64,000 nucleotides of DNA from NCBI RefSeq assembly GCF_020085105.1, contig NC_058043.1, positions 18,798,667 through 18,862,666 on the forward strand, given 5' to 3'. The DNA is from Siniperca chuatsi. Its lineage: Eukaryota; Chordata; Actinopteri; Centrarchiformes; Sinipercidae. The notes beneath the pieces are model-generated. The model was given only the letters and a program-made list of their open reading frames with translations. It was not told the DNA's origin and searched no databases. Shown piece by piece: positions 10,890 through 23,204 of this stretch. Numbering within the stretch: position 1 is the stretch's first letter; every line of letters begins with the position of its first letter. Position numbers and translations under genes: made by a program.

Positions 10890-13800
10890 TCTGACAATAT
10901 TGTCAACAGAGTGCAAACACTGCAGAGTAAGATGAGTAATGGTCCAATAGAACAGCTGATGCACTTGTGGAAGAGCAGAAAAAAGATGCTTAAAATTACA
11001 ATAACAATACATCATAGCTGTATGTGGTGCCGATAGCGTCCCCACAGGAACTTTTGTTTTATGTATTATTATATTGTTGTTTTATGCAGAAACGTTTTAT
11101 TGGTGTCTATGGTCATTTAATGTTTTTAGCACTTGTTTTATTTCTCTGTGTAGTCCTGAGGTTTGTTTTTGTTTTATGTGAGCTCACCAAAGCAAATTCC
11201 TGTCAACTATGTTGAAATGCCAATGAAGTATTACATCATTGTTACTTCCATTTCTATTTTCTATTTTACCATTAATCTCAATAACTTCTATTCCAATTTG
11301 TCAGGAAGATCTTTCTAGTGGTATTATTTTAGATTTGTTATTTAAGCGCTTTGTTATTTGAGCTCTTTGTCGTGCTCAAACTGATTACAATTGTAACTGT
11401 GATTATTCAAATCAGAATATAAAGGAATTTGAGCTTGGTTTGGTACTTCTCAATATACCTATACACAATATAATGTAATGAATGTACAGGAAGATACAAC
11501 TAACTAGACAACAAAGCAAAACAAGGATAAGCAGACACATGCAGCTATTATTTACAGGCAAGAGGTATGAAAATATGTACATATAGCTTTTGTTACTGAA
11601 AAATATATATACAGGGTTGTGGTATGGTTAGTACTGTTCTATGGTGTAAAGTAGTGCAAGAGTGTGCAGCTGGCATAAATAATGTATATAACTCTACAGA
11701 GATGGTTTTTGTCTTTATGTTTACTGTAATTCTCATTATTGAGTGACTGCAATGTGTCTTTAAATAGCATGTAACAACAAAAATGTATAGATATAGTGCC
11801 TTTAGAATTAAACTTTGACTGAAGTTAGGGTTAGAAAGAAATCTAGGCTACATTTTACTTCATAGTTGACAGCATCTAACAAAACGTGTTACATTGATGA
11901 AAATCTGAGTTTTGTCACCTGATAGAGATAAGAATCAGCAATGGACTATCAAAATAAAGGGTTAGCAAAAAATGAGAGGAGAAAAGGGGGAGGAGAGTTG
12001 AGCAACGCCTCCACAGACATAAGGAGGAAGATACAGAGCAACAATGTTTGTGTTTGAAAACAGTTTTGCTTCATTAGGATGAAGAGGAAAGAAAACATTA
12101 GCAGAAAATGAATGAGTGAACCAAGATGTGTTGTCCATAAGTCAAAACTACATCCAGATGAGTGAGCCAGTCAGCTAACCCTCTCCATGTGAAATGATCC
12201 TGAAGTCTTTTCTGCCCTCTGAGTTCACTGAGACTTCAAATCAACCGCACATTTTGTTAAACAGGCACTTTATAGAGATTAATACACAGAGAGAGGGAGC
12301 AGTAGATGGAGAGCGATCAGACCAGACAATGACCATCATGGTTGTGGTGAGAGTGGTATTTACATGAACTCTGGGAAATTCAAATCACTGCTGCAAAAAC
12401 ATACACAGAAAAACAAAAACATACAGTACTGCAGTGCTAAATATAAATGTGTCAACTTCTAGTCTACAAAATGGTGGATGAGGGACATACTTCAGTGTTT
12501 CATTGATGGTGTTTACAGAAAACACAGTCAGTAACAAAACCGTGTACAGTTTGTATTCTTCACATCGGCAACCTGAGATGGAGGTTTGTCAGATCCTTCA
12601 AGTGACAGTTCAGGATGTTTGAGGCATCACACTGAAATCCTGAAAACACTCTTTCTACTGTCTAACATAAAACATAAAACAGAGAAAAGCCGAAAAGCCT
12701 CACATTTGAGAAACTGAGACTGGAGAAAGTCTTGCTTTTTAAAATTTGATCAATTATTTCTGATGTTTAATAGAATCCAAAAATTAGTAGTAATAGTTGG
12801 CGACCGATTCATTATGTATCTTAGTATTCCCGCCATCTTTGACTGACAAGCACAACAGGTTGTGGGTTAAGACAGTGTGAAAAACTCATAATTAATGGGC
12901 TTTGCTGCACCATAGACAGGACAGTAAAACAATCTATTTTCACCAAATAGATGGATAAAAAAAAAAGATTTTCTGTAGCTGTGATTCGCATTAGATTTGC
13001 TTGTTGTGGGTTGAGTTTTTTTGTGTTTCTGTGCTGCTCATCTGTGTCTAAACAAGGCCTCCTCTCTTCATCGCCCCTCATCGTTGCTGTGTGATAGCTC
13101 ACCTCCTTGCTGTCTGGATCGCAACTCACATCAAAGGTCTGCTCAGAGCACCAATCCTGGCCTCATGCTGGCTGATAAAGCAACACCTCATCCATAACTT
13201 CAACCACATCCCTCACGCCTGTGCAATCTTCCTATCTGCTTGAAACCAGCCTGTACTTGTACGGCTGAGGCTTATTTTCAAGAACACTAAAAAACAAAAC
13301 TGCAGAAAAGTGCTGGAAGGTGGAAAACTACAGCAGAAAAGAGAAGGCCAGTAAGTGAGTGCGCACTTAACTTCACTCCAATGTCTGTCTGTGACAAGAA
13401 GAGATCCTGTTACATGCCTGAACTACTGTCTGGGCAAATCGGAAGCAATCAAGATACCCAACCCCCTCCCAGATATTGCTGATTAAATAACAAAGCCATG
13501 ATAATCGAAGCAGCATTTCCATTTATGAAATCTAACTCACAGGCTGGTCCACCACGGGGGCTGTCGTCCTGTCCCCCCAAATCATTCCCAAACAGTCTGC
13601 CTGACTTCTGCACCCCATGCCAAATGCAGAGAAGGAAAAGGGGAAGGAGAAAAATAAATAAATCCTCAATTTTAATGGCTCATTTCCGTGGGACACTACC
13701 CTGAAGCCTCGGCCCTGACATCAGTAAAGAGACAAACCCTCAACCCCAATCCTCCATTAAATCTTCCCATCCAAGCACACTCCGAGCATGCATATGAGTC

Positions 13801-14520
13801 GGGAGTATGTCTAATCTGATTTTTCAGTTTGTTCCTCCTCTGCAGAGAGCAGACAGACAGTCTGCTGGTGGAAGGATAGGTGAAACTACCGGCCTAAAAA
13901 AACCTGAATTCATGATTAGTTATTTATATGCTTGCTCATGCTTTTGTCTGGGCAAATTAACTGTGAGAGTATACAAACTGAATTTTTTGAAACATACAAA
14001 AGAGATAAGAAGTAGCAGTGATGGTTCATTAGTAAAAGTAGTATATTCTGAACTTTAAAGTACAACTCAAAACCCAATCTGTAATTTTTGTCTGCAAAAG
14101 AATAAAGGAAGGGGAAAAAACAACAGACTTTAAAAAAAAAAAAGTCGTTCCCATGTTTACATATTTTGGAGACCATGTGAGCTGATTAAACTCCGTGGAA
14201 CAGATTTTAACACTGCGTATCTGTGTCATCTCATTGAAAAGATAAGAAATGCAGAAAAAAATACTCGATACTGTTTTTTCCAAAACTGGGAAAACTATTG
14301 CCGTATTTCAAAATAAACACCCTTGATAATTTGATAATGATTTTACAAGTTGTGTGATGATTTTTTAAATTAGTTTATCACACAAAATATCTTCATCTGC
14401 AGAAGCTGACTTTGTTTGAGAACTGTTGCTGACGTGGGTTTAAAGTCCACTGAGACATTGTACTTGTGATACTGGACTGTACAAACAAACCCAACTTGAC
14501 ATGACCTTTAAAAAAACAAC
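10890..14520. other. Non-coding region
   Basis: No exon recognised. The open frames here are low-complexity or lack splice context. The block at 13441-13550 is listed separately. Confidence 0.45.
13441..13550. promoter_or_regulatory. Candidate non-coding regulatory block B
   Basis: Repeat-free sequence with GATTAAATAAC, ATAATCGAAG and ATTTATGAAAT segments (homeodomain-like AT cores between GC-balanced flanks), typical in feel of vertebrate conserved non-coding elements. An open frame starts at 13498 but has no recognisable protein character. Confidence 0.25.
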
Positions 14521-15320
14521 CCTTATCATTATTACTTTACTTTAACCCCACTATTTAGCATTTATAAGCAGTAATAAATTAATAAATGGTTTATAACACA
14601 CCAGAGTGTCACCAGAGCAGTGATAAGGATATTTTAAGTGCTAATTAATGTATTTGTCAAAAACAATCTGTGAAACATCTATAACTGCTATATAATGTTA
14701 ATGAATGACTGAATAATATAACATAGTTGTGAATGTAAAATGTTATGTATTTATTTATTATATCTATTAGTTGTATTAATAAATGAAATGCTTATTCTTA
14801 ATACTCAATTTAAAATATTTTTTTTCACTCACCTTGACAACTGAGCAAACACGATCCGCTGATGACCGCCATGAGATGTGGCTGAAAGCTCTGGAAGAAA
14901 TCTAGTAAGTGGACCTCAAGTTAAGACTTTAAAAAAAAATCAAACCACTATTTCCAATATCAAGAACCTTCACGTTCTACATCTCTTCATGAGTATTTAT
15001 AAAGTATTTCTAAACAGTTTTTAACCTGCCTGTGAATGATTTGTGTCTAAAAAGTTAATATATGTTTTGTAACACATTGTAAGAATCTGTGTGTAATCAT
15101 ATATCATAAATATGATTATAGCTATATTATACTGCGTTATCAATCATTCATTAACTGTTTATGCGCCAGTTGTGGATGCTTCATAGGAGGAGTTGTATTT
15201 GTTGAAAAAAATAAACACTTAAAAATATACGTATATTTGCTTACAACTACATAGTGTATTATAACCACTTATTAATATACTGCTTAAAAATGATTAATAA
15301 GGGGGTTAAAGTGTTACCCA
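14521..15320. repeat. AT-rich dispersed repeat island, about 800 bp
   Basis: Opens with TTACTTTAACCCC and ends with GGGGGTTAAAGTGTTACCCA, so the two ends resemble inverted copies of each other (TTTAACCCC against GGGGTTAAA). The interior is rich in TTATAA/ATTAATA motifs and phrases such as TTATAACACACCAGAGTG that I recognise from fish MITE-like repeats. No transposase is present. The exact ends are uncertain. Confidence 0.5.
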
Positions 15321-16080
15321 ATAATCAATCACCAGAAAAGTGTATAGGTACATGTCTTAAAATACATGATGTGAGTGTCATATAACTTGTGTGCACTGTT
15401 ACGTCCAGACTGAACAGCACTGATACGTCCTATAGAGAGTTGTAACATAATAAACGGGCACATTTGATGCTTCAAGACGCAGATGTGGAATCAGATGAAG
15501 AAGTGGATATTTTGTTTTGCGCTATCAGTCACTGTATCTGCCGTTCACTGTCACCTTTGAATGGCCTCTGCTCCTGTTGTCTTCACACCGCTGTGTGCCT
15601 CCGCGCAATGATGTTATGTACACACACCTGATGATTAATATGCAGCGATGAAGCAGTGAAAAGAGGGGCGAGGGGTAAAAGAGACACAGAGGGGAGAAAG
15701 GCCTGATTGGAATCTTTTCGGGACAGTAAACACTGCATGAATTAGCCTATCAGAGTGCTGACAACATGAGCCGTGACCAGAAAACAAATGAGGAGAGGGA
15801 GAAAGGAGAAAGAAGTATAATAGTATATATACCAATAATATACTGTGCATAAAAACAAGACGAGGGACAAAGGAGCTTTTGAGAGTGTGTATATTTCCAG
15901 AATTTCTGATTTTGTCTAAAAATATCCTGTATTAGTTTAAGTTCAGGTGATACATTGCTAGTATTAATGATATTACACAAGTCAGAGGTATATTATATTG
16001 TTTTACAGAACGCTTATGTATGCATGTGTGTATAAGTGTGTATAGTGCGTACTTGATGTCAATCAAGCCAGTTTCTAATT

Positions 16081-16200
16081 AAGAGTTGCTGTGCAAGGTT
16101 AGCGATTGTTGCCAGGGAAGGAAATCACTATCAGCCTCCCATTTTCATATGAATGAGCTCTTTTAATTAGACTGAGCAGCTAATGAGAGCCTATATCAAA
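16081..16200. promoter_or_regulatory. Candidate non-coding regulatory block C
   Basis: Repeat-free block with an RFX half-site-like GTTGCCAGG, a CATATG E-box at 16147, a TAATTA homeodomain core near 16164, and a second TAAT near 16190. Composition and motif density resemble a conserved enhancer. There is no open frame. Confidence 0.3.
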
Positions 16201-17212
16201 ATAATAGAATGTTTTACCAGCTATGTAAGAAGTGAACAAAACCCCCCGCAGATGATGACATATAGGACGAAAAGGAGCTGAAGAGAGAAACAAATGGAGT
16301 GGAAGGCAGGGAGATTAACTGCTTCTGAGCAGAAAACAGATATCTGTTGTCTTTGAACCTGTAATGTTATTTCTGCGCTGACAGAAGTTCAAAGAATCCG
16401 GAGGCCGAGACTGAGTTAGACTTTGGTGCACAAAAGGAACGAGGAAGAGAAAGAGGGAGAATAAATGTCGACTTGCATGTTCTAAGTCTGGTAAGCGTGT
16501 GCGTGTGTGCGTGTCTAAGAGAGAAAGAAGCAGGAAGGGAGATCTCGGATGAAAAGCAGAAAAAACCCCTCTAAAAACTCTTCCATTGTTGGAGTCTGTG
16601 TGTGTGTGTGGTTGTCAAGCGTGCACGCATTCTTGTGTGCCTGCTATAATTTCTCCATTTGAAGGTTAATTAACGCTTGAAGTAGAAGCTACAGGACTGC
16701 AAATCAAAGACAGTAAACAGTCTTCCAGCCGCCTCGAGGGATTATTAGAAAAATAAATGAAAGCTGCATAAAACAATTAAAATATTTGAAATGTGAACTT
16801 TGAGAAGCTGTTTTCCCTCCGCTTTCCTTTGATAACACTAAATGATCAAGGACAAGTGAAATAAACTTAGAGCAAAAGCGTGCAAGCATAACTGTAATGC
16901 ATTTCTAGCAACCAAACAATGTATAGAGTATTAAAACAAAGTACTTTGAGTGGGTTTACATGACGAACCCACACAATTATCTCTGTAAAATACAGTCAAT
17001 GTAACATTAATTTAAAATATAGAAAATGACAATATAATAATAATAAACTGTGAGGTTCTCCACTCTGCTTCTGCCACTTCAAACAGAAAATAACAGATAA
17101 TTGCAGCCGCCAATGGGCAAGCAACAAAAACTCAAGGGGCACGAAAATGCAATTTAGGCTCCTTGAAAGAAGTAGAAGAAGTAGCACAGTGCGTGTGTGA
17201 TGTTAGTGGCAG

Positions 17213-17241
<29 letters not shown>
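17213..17241. repeat. (TA)n microsatellite
   Basis: About fourteen TA units. Confidence 0.95.
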
Positions 17242-17244
<3 letters not shown>

Positions 17245-18577
17245 ATTTGGGGCAGTGCCATGTGCGTGTCAACACCCTCAATCTGGAAAACCAGAGGGAT
17301 ATGAGCTAATTAAGGAGGAAGACAACCGAAAGGGCAAAACAGAGAGAAGAAATCAAATTAAAGGCAGGGAGGGATTAGTGAGAGAGGCAAAGTACTTTCT
17401 ACTTTTTCTAGAGTTCACCTCAAACATTTGGAAAGAGAGAGGACAAGACAAAGTGGGGCGGTAAAAAGGGAATAAAGAGTTAGAGAGAAAGATGTAGTGG
17501 GTTTTTGCTAAAACTGATCTGGAAGTTATTTCAGACCGCGTTTGCATCAAATGAACCCCCCCGCCCTGTTTTAATATGTTCCGTTTGTCTTACTGTCCCT
17601 TTTTCCTGTCGTTTTCTATCTGTCTTTGTCTGTCTTTCCATCTCCTTTTAGTTCTCTCAGAGGAGCTGTCCCTGTCCCAGCCCCGGAGCTCGTATCTGAT
17701 GGGCAGCGGGCCACTGTTTTCATAAACACAGTTTTTGGAGGGCTAGCATACATACATAAACAGCAGCACCACAGGCTGCACTGTCAGATCTCCTCTAAAC
17801 CTCCGTCACTCACTCTGCTCTTCTAAAAGCCCCATCAGGCACTGTTTGGGCCAGTCTGACAGTACTGGGCTTTCAGACGGGTCCCAGACAGAACCAGATT
17901 CATGTTTGGGTCCCCCAGCCTGTCAGAACCCCAGTGTCCCTGCCTGTCAGTCCAGGATTAACTCTGTATACACACTGGGCCATTACAGTACACACAGTGT
18001 AGACCTCAGGGCACAATAAATATCCTTTAATCTGATAACCTTGTGTTTGCTTAAAAAAGAAAGTTATTTAGAGGTTTTTGTGGGTTTAAAATGATATGTT
18101 AGCATATTACTCTACGAAGAACCTCTAAATCTGTAAACAGTTTTTCTCTCATAATCAAAGAACCATTTGTGGTTTCCTAAAGCTGAGATCCTGAGGTTCT
18201 TAAGTGTGCTTTTGGTTTTCTGTGGCACCAAAACTGCTGCATGGCAGTGCAGCAGCTGTCTCATTAGAATACATTTTAAAAAATCTATCCACAGTCATAA
18301 CAATAGTAGTCCAGCAACTCAGTCCCTAAGAATTGAAGAAGAACAGTCAGTGAGGGGTTTTCTCCTGAGAATAAATAATATAATAAACAAGTTCACACAA
18401 TGAACCAAACAAGTTCACAGAATGCTGATTAAGCCTATCGCTGCCAGGAAAATCTCTCTGTATTTCGCAGTATACCAGGGTTTTTAAATATGGTGTCTGT
18501 GGCGACATTCCTGCACTGGTGCACCTGTAATGATGCATTTTACATCACCCAGCAATAATTGGTTTGCCAGAGCTGAC

Positions 18578-18590
18578 GGGGGGGGGGGGG
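18578..18590 (+). repeat. G13 homopolymer
   Basis: Thirteen consecutive G just upstream of the orphan ORF at 18629. Length is likely error-prone in sequencing. Confidence 0.9.
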
Positions 18591-18628
18591 CAACTGTAGC
18601 GACAGAGTAGGCTACAGTAACTAGGAGT

Positions 18629-18849
18629 ATGGCGAAAAAACCTAAACAGCGTCCAAGAAAATTTTCTGATGCTCCTGATAAGAAAAAAAATCGCCGTTCA
18701 GAGCAAGGATTACAGTCAAAAAAAGAAAACGATCGACGGCGAAGACAAACACAGATAACCACTGGTGTAGCTATTCCTCGTTGGAGAGCGCTGAAAGAAG
18801 TGAAGGAACTGAGAGCAGACACGGAAGTCGCGACACTGCTCTTGGACAG
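18629..18849 (+). CDS. Orphan first-exon-like ORF, basic protein with RWRALKE helix
   Basis: Begins at an ATG with a purine-rich context (GGAGTATGG). It encodes a strongly basic N-terminus (AKKPKQRPRK, then KKKNRR and NDRRRRQTQ), followed by a helical segment IPRWRALKEVKELRADTEVA and TLLLDR, where a possible splice donor (AG|GTTGGT) stands. The open frame would otherwise stop at about 18877. The RWRALKE...TDAEVATFLLD-like segment resembles the N-terminal exon of an expanded, poorly characterised fish protein family as I recall it, but I cannot name it. CpG-containing AACGTTAGCGAGCTAGCTAG follows at 18996, a pattern often seen at fish gene 5' ends. No downstream exon was found, so it may be a gene fragment, a retro-copy or chance. 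Confidence 0.35.
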
Positions 18850-19540
18850 GTTGGTATTTGTAAAAAATTTGGAGTAGGTTATGTAGCTATTACATTTACT
18901 CTACCTAAATATTGGATTATTGTCTTGGAACTGTGGGAATTTCTCTGTATTTCTGTAACTATAACTGGGGACTTGAGTGTAATGAGTATTATGTAACGTT
19001 AGCGAGCTAGCTAGCGTCGTTGGAGAAAATAGGTAACTGTTATGTCTCTTTGATTACCCTGCACCAGCTAACAAAATCGAGTTTACCCTGCCTGACACGA
19101 CATACACCCATAGACTGTATATAAAAAGCATACACCACAGCGGGTGTCTCACCGGTCAATACATAATTACAACCTGGCATACATCATAAGCACGCATCGA
19201 CAGCGTTTGTTTAATTACTCTCACTACAAGAAAGGGGAGAGAAAAATCTATATTTTTATGTTCACAATGGATCAAATTACTACATGCATTTGAAATGATC
19301 ACTCGTTATGATGGACCCACAGATAATTATCACTCAACTCAGCAGTTCCCCTCAGCTCTATGGAGCATTTTACTGCCTTTCAGTTTTCAGGTTTTCCGGC
19401 ACGCAGCTTTACTGTTTTGTTCACTCTCACCGTTCTCACCAGTGTCGTTTTTGCAAAAGCAGCTGTTTCAAACCCACTGTATGCTACCTGCTCAGCACCA
19501 AACAGCAGACAGACACAGTTAGTGACTAGCTGGTGAACAA
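18850..19540. other. Non-coding, repeat-like segments
   Basis: Contains the phrase CCATAGACTGTATATAAAA near 19110, which I recognise from fish interspersed repeats. I could not identify a second exon for the ORF at 18629 here. Confidence 0.35.
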
Positions 19541-19660
19541 AGTGGCGCATTTAGCAGCTAAAGAGCCAGATATTTCCCTCAGGAGTTGGTGAAGACCAAA
19601 ACAGAGCTAAAAGAAGACTGTATATCAGAATTGCATTCATCAGGTGGACACAAACTACAA
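19541..19660 (+). repeat. Fish interspersed repeat fragment
   Basis: Holds AGCAGCTAAAGAGCCAGATA and CATTCATCAGGTGGACACAA phrases that I recall from many fish loci. Class unknown, probably a non-autonomous DNA transposon. Confidence 0.4.
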
Positions 19661-19799
19661 ATGAATGATAATGTTGCTCCGTGCTGCTTGATGTGCAAAT
19701 ATCTGTTTGGCAGCAAATTCTCCATATCAACTTAAAAGGTGAAAATATGTCAGTGTTGCAGATTTAAATTGTTTTAAAATGTATTTTTATCACTTGCAA

Positions 19800-20075
19800 G
19801 GGGCAGCTGTGGCTCAGGTGGTAGAGCGGGTCGTCTACTGATCACAGGGTTGGCGGTCTGATCCCCAACTCTTCCTGTCCACATGTCGAAGTGTCCTTGG
19901 GCAACACACTGAATCTCGGGTTGCTTCCCGGCCAATGGGGATGTACAAACCAGTGCATTCCTAATTGCCGGCCCCAAGCCCGGATAAATGTGGAGGATTG
20001 CATCAGGAAGGGCATCCAGCGTAAAAAGCCTATGCCAAATCAAATACACGAATATGGGCGGGGCCCAGTTTCCCA
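19800..20075 (+). repeat. tRNA-derived SINE with common fish 3' body
   Basis: A tRNA-like head has an A box TGGCTCAGGTGG (19810-19821) and a degraded B box GGTCTGATCCC (19855-19865). Next come AAGTGTCCTTGGGCAACACA and, further on, a body containing GGAAGGGCATCCAGCG. On the minus strand this reads ATTTATCCGGGCTTGG, a phrase widespread in fish repeats. The B-box change and lack of tRNA folding show it is a SINE rather than a tRNA gene. Confidence 0.7.
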
Positions 20076-20179
20076 GCAAGATGGAAACAGATGATCTGCT
20101 GAGGCGAGGTAAAGAAATAAATTTAGGCAGCAGGACGCGTGCTGCCTGTAATCAGTTACCAAAATTTCAAGCCATTAAG

Positions 20180-20535
20180 ATTAACTTGCAAGTACAACTA
20201 CAGTACATTTACTCACATACTGTTCTTTGACTGCAAATTTCAGGTACTTGTACTCAACTTGAGTATTTCAATTTCATTCTACTTTATACTTTCTTCACTA
20301 CATTTATTTTACAGCTACAGGTAATAATTACTTTACTAATTACTAACTAAGATTTTACATAACAGAACACATCCTTACAAAATATTATGCATTGTTATAA
20401 ATCAAACTACCCAACAGTATGTAAAGTAATTAAAATTCTACATGAATGCATTAGTAACAATAATCTAATTAGAAAATATATAATACTATACCAGTCCCGG
20501 GGGGGGCTTTCTTCCACAATAGGTACTTTTAGTTT
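20180..20535 (+). repeat. MITE-like dispersed repeat, copy 4
   Basis: Carries GTACAACTACAGTACATTTA, TTGTACTCAACTTGAGTATT and ACTTTATACTTTCTTCACTA, in the same orientation as copy 1. It starts about 100 bp after the SINE, so this is a nest of elements. Confidence 0.6.
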
Positions 20536-21325
20536 TACTAGTTTTATTTGAACATTTTGTTTGAGAAAATTTACGATTCAGACACTTTCATGTTAGACAC
20601 ATTGACATGACACTGTTTACTCTAATAAATCAAATAATTCTCTAAACATATTTTAGGCTCAGTGGATTCAGAAACCTAACAACACAGACTGCGTGACTCA
20701 TAAGGAGCGAGTTAGGACAGGTTTCTTTGTTTAGGACAATCATGTTTGGTAACTAATCTAAACATAACATCTACCTCTGGGTTGCAGCAGGCCAAATAAC
20801 TCCCTGAGGCTCCTTGAAGACATTTCATTAGATTGTAAAACAAGCATGAAAATCCAAGAATAGTTGACATCTCTTTGACATCTTTTACAAGGTTATCCAG
20901 AGTGGAAGTGACTTTTCACATGACCCTACACATCACATGACCCCACCAGCAGCAATTTTAGTTGAACTGGACCCCCAGTTTTAAATACTCCTCCCTGCAG
21001 CCACTTCAGCAGTAACACAATGCTCGAAAGGGAACAGCTTCAGGCCTTTCCTTCAAATTCATTACTATGTTGGTTTAACATAATTATTGGGAACATTTTT
21101 GTGCCTGCACAGGACCCCAAACCAAAATCCAGGCTCTATACTGAGCTGAAAGCTAGCTTGACAAAAACTCAGATTAAAAGAGAAAAGTAAGCTCAACCTG
21201 GAAACATATTTTTGATCTACTTAAATGAAGTCGGTAGGTGATAAATAGCAGTGTGACTTGTAATATGTTGTCAGGGATTACATATTTTGCTTATTTAAGT
21301 CCTTATGGACATTCTTAAAAAGTAA
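20536..21325. other. Non-coding, nothing recognised
   Basis: AT-rich sequence without a credible exon or named repeat. Confidence 0.4.
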
Positions 21326-21760
21326 CAAGTAGTTCATGAATACTTACAATCCTGTCAACTTCATTAAATCGACATACTGAATAAAGCCTGACTGACACTA
21401 AATTTGATATAAAACATATCGATACCAAAACTGATATTTGAGAACTTAAAAAATCTGATATTGATAAATCAGCAAATATTTTACATAAATACATAACATA
21501 AGCAGACACTTTTGATAAGGATCCCTTAAATTTGTTTTTCAAATGACCAAGACATGTAGTGAGCAGGAAATGTTCTAGTGTCAGTGCTCTCTGGTGTACA
21601 AGCTACGGAATGATGACACTGTTTCTAAGATAACACAAAGATGTCTTTGACATTTCTGTAATGCGGGATTTCTTGTTACTTATCAGCCGATACTAATATA
21701 TGTGTAATCAGCTGATGTTGGCCAATTTATTGGTCAGGCGCTAATTCTGAACTTATCCCA
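21326..21760. repeat. Dispersed repeat with ATCGATACC/CAGCCGATAC phrases
   Basis: Contains ATATCGATACCAAAACTGAT and later TATCAGCCGATACTAATATA and TTTATTGGTCAGGCGCT. These are diverged forms of a fish repeat with CGATAT-rich ends. A related copy lies in eefsec intron 3 at about 34020-34330. Confidence 0.45.
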
Positions 21761-23204
21761 AACATGAAACAACAAACAAAATACACCGGTATAATGTCTT
21801 ATTTCAAGTTATAGCATATGAGGACAAAAAATTATAGTTACAGCATAATTTAAACATAGTGTTATTTCTTTGCTGAAGTGCAGCAGCAGTTTGTACTTGT
21901 TCGTAAGCAACAGGTGTGCAAGCTGGATGAATAACAAAGGGAGGCTATGGGAGATGTATCCTCCATCTTGTTGATCTTTTTCTCTGAATCATCTCAGCCT
22001 CCTTACTGCTTTCGCTCGTCACCTCAGTCTCTGAGTCACAACACAACAAGTCGAGATTGTGTTCACATATCTCTCTGCCTCCCGCTCTCCTCTATATGCG
22101 AAAGTGAGTGACCGACAACGTGACATCGACAGGCGCACAGAATCCTGGCTTGCATTTTACAAGGTGACGCTGCAGGTGACCTCTGACCTGGACGACGGGA
22201 CTCGTAATGTAATGATGGACTGTCCGGCCATCAGCCTCTGCCTTTCACTAACTGTCCCCTCGTCCTGAGGTCATGAGGAGGGAGAAGAGAGGATGACAGC
22301 GGCAGTAAAAACAGACAGTTGTTTGTGTTGTGTATGTGCGTGTGTGTGTCACGGTATGGAAGCAGTATATCAATACATTGCTTTATTGTGCCAGCACTTA
22401 TTTGCATCTGTTTTTTTTTCTGTATGCGTAAATGAGACAGGAATAGATATGCAAACAGATCAGTGGTGATGAGAGAACAGTGGTGGTCTTAAGGGTGTTT
22501 CCTTCATTGGGGGTACTGCTTACCCCTTGCAACAATTTTGTGGACACATCAGCTAATGAGCCTCTTTTATATGGAAAAGGAAATTGAGAAGAGAATTTGG
22601 TTTTAGTAGCTGATCGCAGAATATCCAGTCTTTTCTAAAACTAACTGACAGACTCCAAATGTCTGCATTTCAATTCTAAATACATTCGTTAAGAAATGTT
22701 TACTTACGGTCATGCAGAAGTACATTTGGAATTAAAATGCTCAGATAAAACTAATTTCAATAACACATTAACACAACAGCTCATCACTAACTGAGACAGG
22801 TGCAGGTGATCCTGAATGGAGCAGGATCATAAAGATGCCCACTGGTCTCTTCTTTTTTTAATCATCATTTTATGACAATTGTCCCATTTAGTTAAACATT
22901 AGGTTAATTATTTTCCTCCTTTTCAGTCTCATTTATGCAAGTTGCGATCTTAACATATACTATTAGTTTAACTGCTTGTTTAACTACTTGTTTAGGGTTT
23001 TGTGAGCGCTGACATTTGATCTACTCGTGATATGTGCTGCAACACAAAAGCTAAGAAAAAATTCCATAACTATCTAATCTTGTCTTCTTGCAATTACATT
23101 AAGATGATCCACTGAATATATTCTTTGATTTTGAGTTATTTTGTAGCTGCTTTTTTTGTTGTTGCTGCAACTACACAAAGAAACAAGTAATGTCATACAA
23201 TTTA
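21761..23204. other. Non-coding region
   Basis: No exon recognised. A GC-balanced stretch at 22090-22280 holds an open frame (from 22059) of mixed composition but shows no domain or splice context. A short GT run lies near 22337. Confidence 0.4.

Larger units (their letters stand above)
15321..18577. other. Non-coding region
   Basis: No exon recognised. It contains a (TA)n tract at 17213-17241, short GT runs near 16495 and 16598, and a repeat-free regulatory-looking block at 16081-16200. A GC-richer stretch at 17640-18010 is also free of repeats but gives no coding signal I trust. Confidence 0.45.

Noticed and set aside
19800-19870. Possible tRNA gene
   Set aside because: A and B boxes are present, but the B box is degraded, no cloverleaf closes and a SINE body follows.
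22059-22268. 69-codon open frame with mixed composition
   Set aside because: No recognisable motif, no plausible donor or acceptor pair, no neighbouring exons.
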